NCBI GenBank assembly: GCA_027575805.1
Contig: JANBPU010000193.1
Coordinates: 1 to 30,897, forward strand
Direction: 5' to 3'
Origin: Mycoemilia scoparia
Taxonomy: Eukaryota; Kickxellomycota; Kickxellomycetes; Kickxellales; Kickxellaceae
DNA length: 30,897 nt
Below are positions 8,921 to 19,005 of this stretch, in pieces. Both the position numbers and the translations under genes were made by a program. The first letter of the stretch is position 1; each line of letters begins with the position of its first letter. The notes beneath the pieces are model-generated. The model did not search any database. It saw only the letters and a list, made by a program, of their open reading frames with translations, and was not told the origin of the DNA.

Positions 8921-9620
8921 ACTGATAGTTTACTCTTCTCATTAGTTCTAGCAATAGTCTGTTGTGGTGTATTTCATTAATGATCTTTGTGAATAATCCT
9001 TTTCAGAAAGTACATTCAATTGGTAGAAGCCATTATTAATCTCATTGGCTCTATGTATTGGTCATAATGCGTCCATTTTTTGTTTATCAATCGATTATTT
9101 GCCACAATATCGAATAGGCAACATGAAATGCAATGTGAATTAATACATCGTTGGGTTTTATAATAGGAGCGTTGATATACCAAATTTTGCCTAACATTTG
9201 GCAAAGTTTCAATAAACTTTATCTATAGTAATAACCATATTTATAGCAGCACTATGATTTACAGTAACATCTAAATTTGTTTATAAGCACTCAACACCAA
9301 AATCCAGCATCATCAATGGCTAAACCAGAGGTGATTAGAATGGCAAAATAGCAAAAGAGTGGGGGGTAAGTGGACTTTGTCACTATATTATGTTCAAAAT
9401 TTAATCCGCATTTTGATCTAGAGAGCATAAAGGAAATCCAACGACTTCAGGAGCCCATGCTCTAAGAGTAATGAAATGAATAATTTGATATTTATTTGTA
9501 CCGGCTGTTTGACCAGTTGCCAAACCAACAATGACACTCAGATTCCTCTAAATTCGTTATATCAAATATAAACCACGATTTGTAGTGATATTCATTTGAA
9601 ACCATTTAAATAAACAACAT
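8921..9620. other. Spacer with possible coding remnants
   Basis: About 700 bases between the 116-residue gene and the stop of the F-box gene. On the minus strand 9016-9204 is open for 62 codons but starts only at TTG. 9401-9605 holds two abutting open frames described separately. No intact gene is present and I see no strong repeat. Confidence 0.5.
9401..9605 (-). pseudogene. Frame-broken coding remnant
   Basis: From an ATG at 9605 about 23 codons read with protein-like composition (start MVSNEYHYKSWFIFDI). The plausible reading then jumps frame near 9537 and continues about 44 codons (VIVGLATGQTAG, later RAWAPEVVGF) to a TAA at 9401-9403. Neither frame alone makes sense. No good splice donor lies between the F-box stop and the second segment, although TTTAG just before it could act as an acceptor. 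The best reading is a gene fragment with one frameshift; the family is not recognised. It could also be chance open frames in AT-rich DNA. Confidence 0.3.
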
Positions 9621-11864
9621 TTATATAAGCGATAAAATTGTGAATGCTTCTTCTTGAACTTGGTCGTCAATTGCTTGGATGTTGTAGTAATCAAAAATTT
9701 CCTCCGAAAGTATTTTCTTGAGATTATGTACCAAAATGGGATTTTTCTTGAAACAGAATTTCAAAAACTCGATAGCTGAATAATTTGTAGATTTGATTAT
9801 TCTCCGTTCAGGGTAATCCTTTATGTTGAGCTCAGTACTTTTCAAGTTTGGAAAAAGAAGCAGGAACTTTATAACCTGCGATCTGCATAATTCCTTTTGG
9901 CAAGGCACGTTTAGTCTTTTAATACTTGATATAGGGAAAAGAGATTGAATACCAGCAACTTGGGGTTCTTCGATTCTTGATATATCCAAACCTTCTACTT
10001 CAAAATAACGACACAGATATAACAAGGGCTTTATTGATGCTTTGCCATCTTCGCCATTATCATATATAATATTCCGAATTTTTTGTTTTGGTATTTGCTG
10101 TAGAACGGGGTCATTGTGTGGTTCCGGATAGCTCATCAAGTCTTCTCCGTGAATTTTAGAAATTATAAACCAATCAAGAGCTGGAAAAATCGCAAGGAAC
10201 TTAATAATATTGGTCATCGATTTAAATCCTCTTAGGTGAGTAATATATAGAGTTGTTAGATGCGGAAATTTGACATGGCTTGTTATTGAATCTCCAATTT
10301 TCTCGTATTTGATTGAGCCAAGTTTCATTTTTTGTAGTTTATCATAAGCTGAGAGCTTATAAATATTGCCCAGCTTCATCGAGACTTCAGGAGTAATAAT
10401 ACGCAAGAGGTCATTTGACTCATTCTCTAAAGGTTTTAGGACCTTTGATTTGGATATTATATCAGTATAAAAATATGCAATGACTAGTAAATGTGGAAAT
10501 AGCGAAAGAACCTCGATAAATTGATTTGAAAGATTGTCAGTATGTATAATGTCAAGTTCTTTTATAAATGGAAATGTTATTCCTTCATGTTGCATCTGCG
10601 GTAAATCTTCAATATCCAGTCGACCAAAGCTTATCGTTCTTAGCCTGGGATATTCATTGAATAGTATTATATCCAAAAGAGTCAATGTTACAAGGTTTAG
10701 TTTGAGTGTTTTGAGGTTTCCTAGGTGATGTTGATGTATTGGGGCTGGTATAGAGTTAGTGCAATGGTGGCGCAAACTACGATGTTCCAAGGACTTTGGG
10801 TGGAATATGGAATCAAGCAAAAGATTGGAATCAGCTTTTTTAAAATAATGACTTATATAGATATATTCGAGATCACACAATCCTGTTGCCAAGATCGACA
10901 TTGCTTCTAGTGACTCTGATATATCGAACCTGGAGTTTGAAAAATTTACTTTCAAAATCTTTGAGCCTTTGCGGTGCTGGACTACCCAATGGGCATACTG
11001 GGGATTTGGATTTTTTAGAAACAACCTCTCATCAGACAAAATTCTTTCCAGCGACTTGCTCACATACTTTGGACCAAGCAACACTCTATTAAAAAGTGGC
11101 CAGAACAATGGAGAATATCTAGTATGAACTGACATTGATTCCATTTTCGGAAAGCTTTGTGAATTCTCAAAGATCGGCCACAAATATATAGGAATTGTGG
11201 AAATATCCGTTTTTACTCTTTGGAGATTTGAAGGAACAGGTAACTCAATAGATATATTTTCATAATACCGTGACAGAATTGGCTTTGATATAAAGAACGT
11301 GATGTCATTAAGGTTGGTGAAGTGGCGTAATATAAGCTCTAGGGTGCTTAAATCCATCCTTTGGTCTATTCTCAAAATACTCAAAGACGGTGTAGCCATG
11401 CTCACCAGGATTGGCTCATTCGTAAACATCGAGAGAGTCTCCCGGCATTGGATGTAACTTTCGTTGCTGAGTTCTAAGCACATGATATGTGGGTGTTTCT
11501 TTGTAAGTACTGCCAGTTCTTCATACTGAGTGAACCCTGGCATTATTCGAATCGATCTCAATTTCGGAAGATAGAGGCCCTGAACTTCTGACGTGATGGC
11601 TGATGTGTGGTCTAGTTCAAGGCATCTTGTGTGTTTGTGTCCTTCACGAATAAATTCGTCAAAAATATCTTGATCCAATATAAAATGTGAAGGATTGAAT
11701 TGTTCCCACTTGGCTGATTCGATTGCTATTTTAAAGCCCCCGTCGCTCCTGGAAATGAGACTGATTTGAGTATGGGCTGATGACAGGTGTAGATAGGAAG
11801 CAATTTTGTATTTGATTTCAGGTGGAATCGAACGCAACGATATTCTCTTTTCGTGCTTAGGCAT
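9621..11864 (-). CDS. F-box / leucine-rich-repeat type protein (747 aa)
   Basis: The start ATG at 11862-11864 is followed by a basic stretch and then an F-box-like segment at about residues 9-55. It has the pattern SIPPEIKYKIASYL, a serine-rich turn, SLISR, and a Trp-containing helix (AKWEQFN). The remaining roughly 690 residues are rich in Leu, Ile and Asn, with recurrent L-x-x-L-x-L strands such as LRSIRIM, LKTLKLNLVTL and LTTLYITHL, the look of degenerate leucine-rich repeats. Such proteins normally bind Skp1 through the F-box and pick substrates for SCF ubiquitin ligases through the repeats; here that role is inferred from architecture. No signal peptide or membrane helix is seen. A solo LTR begins only 107 bases upstream of the start codon. 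F-box/LRR families are often expanded and fast-evolving, which fits the nearby remnant. Confidence 0.75.
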   Translation of the reverse strand: MPKHEKRISLRSIPPEIKYKIASYLHLSSAHTQISLISRSDGGFKIAIESAKWEQFNPSHFILDQDIFDEFIREGHKHTRCLELDHTSAITSEVQGLYLPKLRSIRIMPGFTQYEELAVLTKKHPHIMCLELSNESYIQCRETLSMFTNEPILVSMATPSLSILRIDQRMDLSTLELILRHFTNLNDITFFISKPILSRYYENISIELPVPSNLQRVKTDISTIPIYLWPIFENSQSFPKMESMSVHTRYSPLFWPLFNRVLLGPKYVSKSLERILSDERLFLKNPNPQYAHWVVQHRKGSKILKVNFSNSRFDISESLEAMSILATGLCDLEYIYISHYFKKADSNLLLDSIFHPKSLEHRSLRHHCTNSIPAPIHQHHLGNLKTLKLNLVTLTLLDIILFNEYPRLRTISFGRLDIEDLPQMQHEGITFPFIKELDIIHTDNLSNQFIEVLSLFPHLLVIAYFYTDIISKSKVLKPLENESNDLLRIITPEVSMKLGNIYKLSAYDKLQKMKLGSIKYEKIGDSITSHVKFPHLTTLYITHLRGFKSMTNIIKFLAIFPALDWFIISKIHGEDLMSYPEPHNDPVLQQIPKQKIRNIIYDNGEDGKASIKPLLYLCRYFEVEGLDISRIEEPQVAGIQSLFPISSIKRLNVPCQKELCRSQVIKFLLLFPNLKSTELNIKDYPERRIIKSTNYSAIEFLKFCFKKNPILVHNLKKILSEEIFDYYNIQAIDDQVQEEAFTILSLI

Positions 11865-11966
11865 ATTGAAAAAAAGAATTAAAGAGTGATATTATAGGGA
11901 AAGGAAAGATAGATAGAAAACAAGGTAGTAGAACTGAGGATGATAGAAGGACTGGCAGGGTTAGGT

Positions 11967-12215
11967 GTACTGTTGAAGGGCATGGGTCGGGGGTCTGAAT
12001 CTATGATCCTGTTGCCCCACTGGAGGAGCGCAACTCGGAACATGGGCTTCGCACCCCCTGACCAATTCCGATCCCTGTTACTCAACAGAGAAACGTTCAA
12101 AGGCTGCCCAAGTAATAGCTATTTATACTCTTGAGAGTCCCGTAGTGTTCGGGACTCCTTATCAATAAATCACTGTTTATTTCATATTCGTTTCTTTTGA
12201 ACACTATAACAGTAC
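11967..12215 (+). mobile_element. Solo LTR of a Ty3/gypsy-like retrotransposon, with GTAC target duplication
   Basis: The element at 11971-12211 (241 bases) begins TGTTGAAG and ends CTATAACA, so its ends are TGTT...AACA. It is flanked directly by GTAC on both sides (11967-11970 and 12212-12215). Inside, in plus orientation and correct order, are a TATA element (TATTTATAC, 12120-12128), a short hairpin near the expected start site, and AATAAA at 12164-12169 before the end. This is the U3-R-U5 order. It is more GC-rich than the surroundings. The bases after 12215 carry no TGG primer-binding site and there is no internal domain, so it is a solo LTR left by recombination. Assignment to Ty3/gypsy rests on end type and length only. 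Confidence 0.7.
12135..12157 (+). repeat. Perfect hairpin in the LTR
   Basis: GAGTCCCG and CGGGACTC pair over eight bases with a seven-base loop. It sits 15-40 bases after the LTR TATA element, so it would lie at or near the 5' end of the retrotransposon RNA. Confidence 0.75.
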
Positions 12216-12987
12216 CAACAAGAACATAATGAGCTGACTACTCATGGGAAAAAAGGTAACATTATTGGAAACCTGCATACTCGTGCATGCGGTCAAATTA
12301 CATTAGGATAAAATGCTTGATAGTTTCAAGTCAGTCTTCACATTTTAGCTCAGTTATAAATCAATTGGTATCCAATTCTTTGAACTCGCATTTATAAAAG
12401 ACCTCGTGAAATACATCTAATAGTCTGGTTCTACAATGTCCTAGTCAAAAATATGTCCCAAAGAGTTGCTTACCAAATGACCTGTGATTAGACAGAATTC
12501 TGAGCACCAAATTCTTTCCACTATACATTTGATCATTAGTAAATCTTTGCTATATAAGAGTCATTGATGCTTTTTATCAGATAGTTATATGAAATCAGCC
12601 ATACTTTAATTCAGGTATACTTTAGATGGGAATTAATGATAGTAGCGATATGCCTAGAATGAACACAGAACCCACTTTGACATTTGGTTGCAGATCAATT
12701 TCAAGAAAATCCGCTTGCTATTTATTACTGTCTTTTATTATCCACACAATTCAAGTTTAACCGTTAGATATGTATGTAAATGTATTTTTTAGAAATGGAT
12801 TAATTATGTACACAACAAAAGAAGAAATAAAAATACCACAAAAGTCACAGAAAGAGTAGGAAAAAGAAACAATAGAATATGCAGAAATTTGTACTAATAC
12901 TAATTATAGTGGCAGATAAAGAGTATGTATAGAAAAAGCAAGAAAAGTCATACCGGGTTGTTATTTTTTTTGATTGGGACGTGAATA
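12216..12987. other. Spacer, no gene seen
   Basis: About 770 AT-rich bases between the LTR and the stop codon of the next minus-strand gene. I find no open frame of note, no tRNA and no clear repeat. The right end is probably the 3' untranslated region of the 448-residue gene. Confidence 0.6.
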
Positions 12988-14334
12988 TTAGAATAGGTCG
13001 TCATCTTCATCGAGTGTCTTTGAGCTAGCAAGAGCCCAAAGCTTTCTGTTTCTCTTCTTGCGAGCGCAATGAAGTTGATGTAGATCCACTACAGATAGCT
13101 TGGTATGTTGATAATATTGGTTGTAATAGTAACTGTTACGGGAGTTTTTGTATGTTGCTGGTGATGCAAGGTTTGATGCGGGAGATGGAGGTGTTTTGGA
13201 TTTTGAAGACATATGAGCAAGTGGTGAATTGATATTTTGCTGAATTGTGTCAACGATGTTTGAAGAAGAATTGCGGTTGGATAGCGAATAGAAATCACTG
13301 TAGTTGTTTGACATATCAGTGGTGGTGGTGGTGGTGGTTGTGGTAGGACTCTCTAAGTCTTCAAAGTAACTGGTGTTGTAGTTGTCATTAAGCGATAAAG
13401 AAGACATGGATAGGGAGCTCTTCGAATGAGAGAAATAAGATGGTGATGATGAGGAAGAAGAATCTGTCGAGTTTGGAGAATAAGAATTGTTGAGGACAAA
13501 GTATGGTGGGGGCTCAAGCGTGAAAGGAACTTCGCCATCAAACTGATTGTAAAAATAAGTTGGGGAGCTTAAGTCATTGGTCGCAGACTTGGAGGAGTTG
13601 TTGGGAAGGTGGCCTTTGCTCAGGGAATTGGCAGCAGCAGCAGCAGCAGCGGTCGGACTTCGGTAACGGGTGGGAAACCCCCAACGAGTTTCATAATGAT
13701 AAAGGGTGCTTTCATCTTTGGTGAGCATTGATGAAGAGCTGCCATTTCCAATAGAGCCTGAGGAGGGCTCATCATCAGCAAACTCCATCTCAAACAGCGT
13801 ATTATCGTCATCTGAGTCGCTGATATCGTCATTGATGAGGGAAGCAGTAGTGGTGATGGCAAGGCTGTTATTATGACTAACAAGCGTAGGGTTAGAATTT
13901 TGGGGTGGATAATCATTTGCCATTTGATCGTTTGGGTTTTGTGTGAGAGCAGGATTGACAAAGAAGGAATAACACTGAGAAGTTCTGGGGCTGTGGGACC
14001 AGCTTTTTGGTTGCATTGGTTGTTGCTGTGCTTGATAGATGTTAGCAGCACAGTTGCGTTCGTCGTCCTTGGTGGCACTTTCACTATTAGAAAGTTGGCG
14101 ATGACCATTTTTGTAGGACTTATTTGTGGCTGTGCGTGAGAATTGCGAAGGTTTGGTACCAAAGTAGTTAAAGCCAGTGCATTCGATCTCATGATCAACC
14201 ACAGTGCTATTATGTCGCTGGTCATTGTGAACATTGCTAGCAATATCGCACTTGTTAAGTGAGATACCAAGACCTCCATCGCGGGCATCTTCTGCGAAGC
14301 TGTAGCTGTGGCGATGGGAAGATTGAGAGATCAT
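12988..14334 (-). CDS. Low-complexity Ser/Asn-rich protein, probable regulator (448 aa)
   Basis: Open from the ATG at 14332-14334 to TAA at 12988-12990. Most of the chain is disordered: rich in Ser, Asn, Pro and Tyr, with an acidic stretch near 165-185 (DDISDSDDDNTLFEMEF), an Ala run (codons from the GCA repeat at 13626-13645) and a Thr run of about ten (from the TGG repeat near 13320). The last 35 residues differ: a hydrophobic step (LSVVDLHQLHCARKKRNRKL), a basic cluster, then an acidic end DEDDDLF. That conserved-looking tail may be the functional anchor. I cannot name a family. A strongly disordered protein behind a 4.7-kb empty upstream region resembles developmental or transcriptional regulators of fungi, but this is only analogy. 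Confidence 0.7.
   Translation of the reverse strand: MISQSSHRHSYSFAEDARDGGLGISLNKCDIASNVHNDQRHNSTVVDHEIECTGFNYFGTKPSQFSRTATNKSYKNGHRQLSNSESATKDDERNCAANIYQAQQQPMQPKSWSHSPRTSQCYSFFVNPALTQNPNDQMANDYPPQNSNPTLVSHNNSLAITTTASLINDDISDSDDDNTLFEMEFADDEPSSGSIGNGSSSSMLTKDESTLYHYETRWGFPTRYRSPTAAAAAAANSLSKGHLPNNSSKSATNDLSSPTYFYNQFDGEVPFTLEPPPYFVLNNSYSPNSTDSSSSSSPSYFSHSKSSLSMSSLSLNDNYNTSYFEDLESPTTTTTTTTTDMSNNYSDFYSLSNRNSSSNIVDTIQQNINSPLAHMSSKSKTPPSPASNLASPATYKNSRNSYYYNQYYQHTKLSVVDLHQLHCARKKRNRKLWALASSKTLDEDDDLF
13321..13337. repeat. Coding triplet repeat (TGG)n
   Basis: Several TGG units encode part of the threonine run of the 448-residue protein on the minus strand. Likely to vary in length between strains. 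Confidence 0.8.
13625..13645. repeat. Coding triplet repeat (CAG/CTG)n
   Basis: About six GCA units encode the alanine run of the 448-residue protein on the minus strand. Confidence 0.85.
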
Positions 14335-16649
14335 CGTTGGGATAGCCGTTTGGTTACCAGTGTATTAGTGTCTTTACGTCCTTGTGTATGATAATGGTTA
14401 CGTTGGTTGGGTAGGGGATATGAATCTGTGGGTTCCTGCGTATGAAGAAAAGAATGGGCACAGCCAAGTAGGTCAGGGCCTATTAAAATAGTTAAGGGAA
14501 GAAGAGAAAGAAAAATAGTGGTATGATTTATAGTCTGGTTGTGATAATAGTAGTAGTAGTGGTAGTAGTGGAAGTAGTATTAGTGATGGCAAGAAGAGCT
14601 AGCAAAGCATATGGCACCAGGAACTTTTGGATAGAGACATGTGTGTGTGTGAATAGCAGAAAAAAATATAGAGAGGGCAAGAGCCCTGGTTTATATAGAA
14701 ATCGGGCTCGTGCACACATCATCAGCATGGGGAGGGGTCGAATAGAGAAGAACAGGTGTGCGTATGTGGCTGGTAGAGATAAGCGCATATATTTGAGAGC
14801 ACCAAGAGCACTTTGGGTAGCTGTGAAAAACAGTAGTGATCCAGCAGGCGAGTTATTCTTGGTTGGGGGGAAAAAAGCCAAAGGCACGATTCCGGCTGGG
14901 CTTCTTTCTTTCTAGCTCGGCAGCAGCTCACTCAAAAACATTCTTGCTACGGCCAGCACCTTCTTTCCGCCATTCGGCTATACAAAACGTGGTTTAGGTT
15001 TCTAGCTCACCGCTCACCCTCCTCCTCCTCCTCTTTCTAATCCTCTTGGGACCATGGACTGTGCTTGCGTGTGTGCGTGGCTCCAGAGCTTCCTTTATTT
15101 TATTATTGAAATGGGTTTGGGTGTGAGTGACTGTGTGCGTCCATGGCTCAAATGCCATCATTGAGGCTACAATTAAAGGGCCGACCATACAACTATTGTT
15201 TTACCCTGTATCACACACAACCACAACTCCACTGCTATATAGTAATACAGATAGTAGCATTGGATGCTATTAGCATCATTATGAATTGTATGGTGTGAAT
15301 ACGCGAGCTGTTCTTCCAAGGCCATCCGTAAGCACACATACTATCTTTCTTGGCGAGCCTAGCATACTCATGAGATGTGTTTCCACTGAAGCACTCTGTC
15401 CGTTACCGCAATGCTAGGGCTGGAGGTGCTTATGCATAGACACAAGCCCAATCCCTCCTGGTAGCATTTATCCAAAACCTTTTAGGATCCATAAAAAGGT
15501 GCGGTTTGTTTGTCTATCAGTGGTGCTACACCAACGTTCCGCCTTACATCTTTCTATAGGGTTGCCTCCACACCTTTGGCCTCACTCTTGTGGATACATT
15601 TTGTTCTCTTGACTTCAATCACCAACACCCCAAATGATCTGGATGCGTCTATGTGTGTTCGCGGACCCTCTGTCGCTTTACACAGACATTTCTGTTATCT
15701 GGTGATCCTGCGATTGTTCTGGTCCCATCTTTTACTCTGTGTGTGCGTGTGCTTTGTCCCATTTCTACTATGAAAGTACTACTGTCTCTACTACTGCAAC
15801 CTAACCCAGAGTATTAATATGGCCAATAAATACAATAATATAGGTGTGAAGATGTAGGTCTTGTAGCACTATATCACCGCTCACAAATGTTTTTGACTGG
15901 CTCGATTCGGCTAATGTTGCCTGTGAATGTTCGCTACACAAACCTTTGATCCACCCCGCCTCATGCTGCTACTACAATGGTGTTTACTTCCATTGAACAT
16001 CGTCCCACACATCCCTTATTTTGCCCTTCCATTGCCCTGCCACAAGCTACTGCGTCTAGTAGTAGTAGTAGTGGTGGTAGTAATAGTAGCGGGACTGATG
16101 TCCAGCCTTTAACTACACAAGGGATCAATGGCGATTTTCTGGCAATAGCGATGATATATTTTCGACAATTAAACAACTCTCTAGCACTAATGGGCTACTA
16201 TTGCAGAACTAATTTCCCTATCAGTCAAACAACCAGCCAGTTAATCCAACTCCAAGATGGTATTGGCAGTGAGTCCTTTATTCTGACCAATACATGGAAT
16301 TTCAGTGATATTTGAATTTCAATTCCCACCAGTAATGTTTAAAGGCTGAATTATTTATTCCCTCCGATTTGTGTCGAGCCTCAATTTATCCATCCATTCG
16401 CAGAGTTGTATTTCTTTAGCAATTCGATTTTGCCCAGTTGGCTGTGGAATTGCAATGTTCAGACAAACGGACTATATTCCAGCCGTGGAGTGGCCATTGC
16501 TTCTGCTTCTTTCTTCCAAGGCAGGCTGTAGGTGATCATAATCGGATGTATGATGTCGGTCTGCCGCAATTAACTTGCATATCAGGCAATGTCTGTCATC
16601 CTTACATACATAATTGCATTTAACATTCCTACTGGGCTTCGATCTCATG

Positions 16650-16666
16650 TTCTCTCTCTCTCTCTC
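16650..16666. repeat. (CT)n microsatellite
   Basis: About eight CT units, within the long non-coding region. Confidence 0.85.
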
Positions 16667-16948
16667 ACCAATATCACCATGGATAAATGCGTGGTTTTAT
16701 CATAGCCGCCAAACACAACCAGATTTCATTGGCTGGTTTGAACCGATCATATATTGCATTGTATGACTGGTTGGCTCTTCTATCTATAATTATTGTTTGA
16801 TTTTTAACCGACTGTGTGAAACAATAGTGATAGTTATTTGATCAGGAGCCATCAAGACCATTCCTGAAATTTCCACCGGTTTCGGCAATATGTGTATTTT
16901 CGTCACCGATATTTGTGTAGCCGATATTTTTTACTAGTAACATCGGGT

Positions 16949-16981
16949 GAGAGAGAGTGTGTGTGTGTGTGTGTGTGTGTG
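16949..16981. repeat. (GA)n-(GT)n microsatellite
   Basis: Four GA units run directly into 12 GT units. Long GT tracts can adopt left-handed Z-DNA under torsion. Confidence 0.9.
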
Positions 16982-17383
16982 AGGGATTCTCGGTTGGTCT
17001 ACTACAACAGTACTACTACTTCTACTGCCAAGGAGATATCAGCAAAAAAGGACATTGGCGGCAGGAGAATCGGGAGTATTGGTGGGATGGCTGTTTCAAA
17101 GTCGCCAACTCCCTTATCATCACCCTTTCCAGAGCCTGGACTATCCACGCCAGACCAGCGGACACACATATTCACTTCGATCTACTGCTATTCGCATTAT
17201 CCGAGCCACTGAGAGCCAAGACTCTTGATTATTGTTATTCTTATCATTGCCGTTGCTATTACTGTTGTCTGAGCCTTTATTCTGTATTATTTCTGGAGCT
17301 ACAGAAAAACTTAATTAAAGTACGTAGTTACTGCTTATTCAATTCCGAACTTGCATACATATTCACAAGGCCAGTCGTCAGTC

Positions 17384-17402
17384 TGTGTGTGTGTGTGTGT
17401 GT
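17384..17402. repeat. (TG)n microsatellite
   Basis: Nine TG units, same strand orientation as the tract at 16957-16981. Confidence 0.9.
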
Positions 17403-17623
17403 GGCCATAATCAATAAAATATAAATTGCCTTGGTTTCTTTACTAATAATAACTGGTATTGTCTCTTCTGATGGTGGTGGTGGTGCATTAGCCGAAGATA
17501 TGGTGTAAGCTAGTCAGGTGACATGGGGTTTTTCCAGAACACACACATCCTTTGGCATAGTTCCAAAAGCCTATGATAGAATGAAGAAAAAATGTTACAA
17601 TCGAGCCACACTAATACGTTTAC

Positions 17624-17641
17624 GCACACACACACACACAC
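17624..17641. repeat. (CA)n microsatellite
   Basis: Nine CA units. The orientation is reversed compared with the GT tracts at 14640, 15735, 16957 and 17384. Confidence 0.9.
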
Positions 17642-18184
17642 TTTCTCCGAGCTATTTTTTAGTACATGTGTTTTACTCAACACGAGAGAGAAATGTGTGA
17701 ATTCCAAATTGGTCTTGACAACTCATTCTGTTATTCTGTCCTGTTATGCTTTTTGGTTTAGACCTTATTTTGGTTGTATACTGCAGACACATGTGTGGCG
17801 TATAGTTTGAGGAACAGACTTTATAATGTATTAAAAAGGAAGCGATTTCAAAATACTCCACCGCACACAGTCTCACTGACAACATTGTTCGCTAACCATC
17901 GCCATGCCAGTTCATCAAAAGCATGCACACATGCCCATATACATCTAATCTTGATATTATGTTTTGATGTGCCTGGGTGTGCGTAAGTAAATAGTTGTCA
18001 ATATTCATTGGCATTTCCTAGATTTATTTATGTTTGGGGATATGCTGGTTAGTTGAGTACCCAATATTCTTTTTCAAAAGTTCGAGAACCAATGTTGTTG
18101 TTGCTGTCATGGTTGCTGTATAGGGAACTTTTTGGTGTTGGGCATGTTAGTGGCATGAATTTAACTGTAAACAGTTTATCACCC

Positions 18185-18315
18185 AATGGCTGGTTATTTA
18201 TTGAAGGACTACTAATTTTCACTAGTAGGCCAGTAGTTTCATCATGCATACTACTGGGCAAGCCTACATTATCATTGATAATATTAGTTTAGCCCTTCAA
18301 AAATAATCTCCCATA
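18185..18315. mobile_element. Miniature inverted-repeat element, copy C
   Basis: Ends read inward as AATGGCTGGTTATTTATTGAAGGAC and TATGGGAGATTATTTTTGAAGGGC, an inverted repeat of about 24 bases with few mismatches. The right border is TA; the left has decayed to AA. The interior includes a second inverted pair (CTACTA / TAGTAG). It is non-coding. Copy D at 22735-22860 matches it along the whole length, with about 12 mismatches and one 4-base gap by hand alignment, so the two are clearly the same element. Confidence 0.8.
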
Positions 18316-19005
18316 TAGCTACCACATTCGCAATACATTCTTATTTTGAAATAAAGATAATGGTGTAAATGAGTCAAATCGTTTGAGCTGTTGACGAGTC
18401 CTTATCACTCACTCAACAGTTTAAAAAGTGCTATAGTGAACATGTATTCTCAAAACAAAAGTCTGGTCAAACTAAGCCAAATCATAATAGAAGTAGAGAA
18501 AATGTCATAATACCATTCAGTAGTTAATGCTATAAACATTTAGACTGTATAAAGTCCGTGTCAAAGATTAATAGACAACTTGTTTTAGAATAATATAAAT
18601 TGGGCTCTTTATGCTTTGGCTTTTGTGCGTGTATTATGTTATTATAGAAAATCCAAAAACACTTCAACACAGTGGGTTAATAGCTTTTGATATGACGAAA
18701 TGCACACTCAATTTCAAATATTCGCAAGACCAGAAAATGGGTTTTGTGGTCCCCAACAATACAGTTGTATTAAAAGAACACGCCATAACTGAGCTTCAAA
18801 ATTATTTCTATTTAGTTTGGTTTGAATGTGTAACTATATGAATGCCAGTGTGTATATCATAATAATGTTATTGTATAGATCATCTCTCTAAATAATTATA
18901 AAGATCACGTATGTATAGAAAAGCATAAAAACACTCCTCAACATTCACAGAAAACTGGTGTCACCAATTGAAAATCAACCAATGTTGCTCTGTTTGTATT
19001 TCTTT

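Larger units (their letters stand above)
14335..19005. other. 4.7-kb non-coding region rich in GT/CA repeats
   Basis: No convincing gene between the 448-residue protein (starting leftward at 14334) and the 3' end of EF-Ts. The open frames here (14523-14915 +, 15977-16315 +, 16892-17212 +, 18611-18841 +) lack homology, domain logic or consistent composition. The region holds a TATATAAA-like box on the minus strand near 14690, TAG/CTA triplet tracts, long GT and CA repeats, a CT repeat and miniature element C. It is less AT-rich than the other spacers. It probably acts as the extended upstream region of the 448-residue gene and may include untranslated exons or non-coding transcripts. Confidence 0.5.

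Noticed and set aside
9016..9204. 62-codon minus-strand frame
   Set aside because: Begins at TTG only and has no splice sites that connect it to the neighbouring remnant.
13620..14288. 222-codon frame inside the 448-residue gene, same strand
   Set aside because: A shadow frame produced by Ser/Asn codon bias and triplet repeats; the main frame has a better start and end.
14523..14915. 130-codon plus-strand frame starting in a valine run
   Set aside because: The start is made by a TAG/GTA triplet tract, composition is erratic, and it sits in the upstream region of the 448-residue gene on the other strand.
15977..16315. 112-codon plus-strand frame with a serine run
   Set aside because: The serine run comes from a TAG triplet tract; no domain, no promoter and an opposing frame of similar quality.
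18075..18092. B-box-like GTTCGAGAACC, possible tRNA
   Set aside because: No acceptor or D stem can be folded around it.
18611..18841. 76-codon plus-strand frame before EF-Ts
   Set aside because: Partly protein-like, but isolated, without homology I can see, and in AT-rich DNA where such frames arise by chance.
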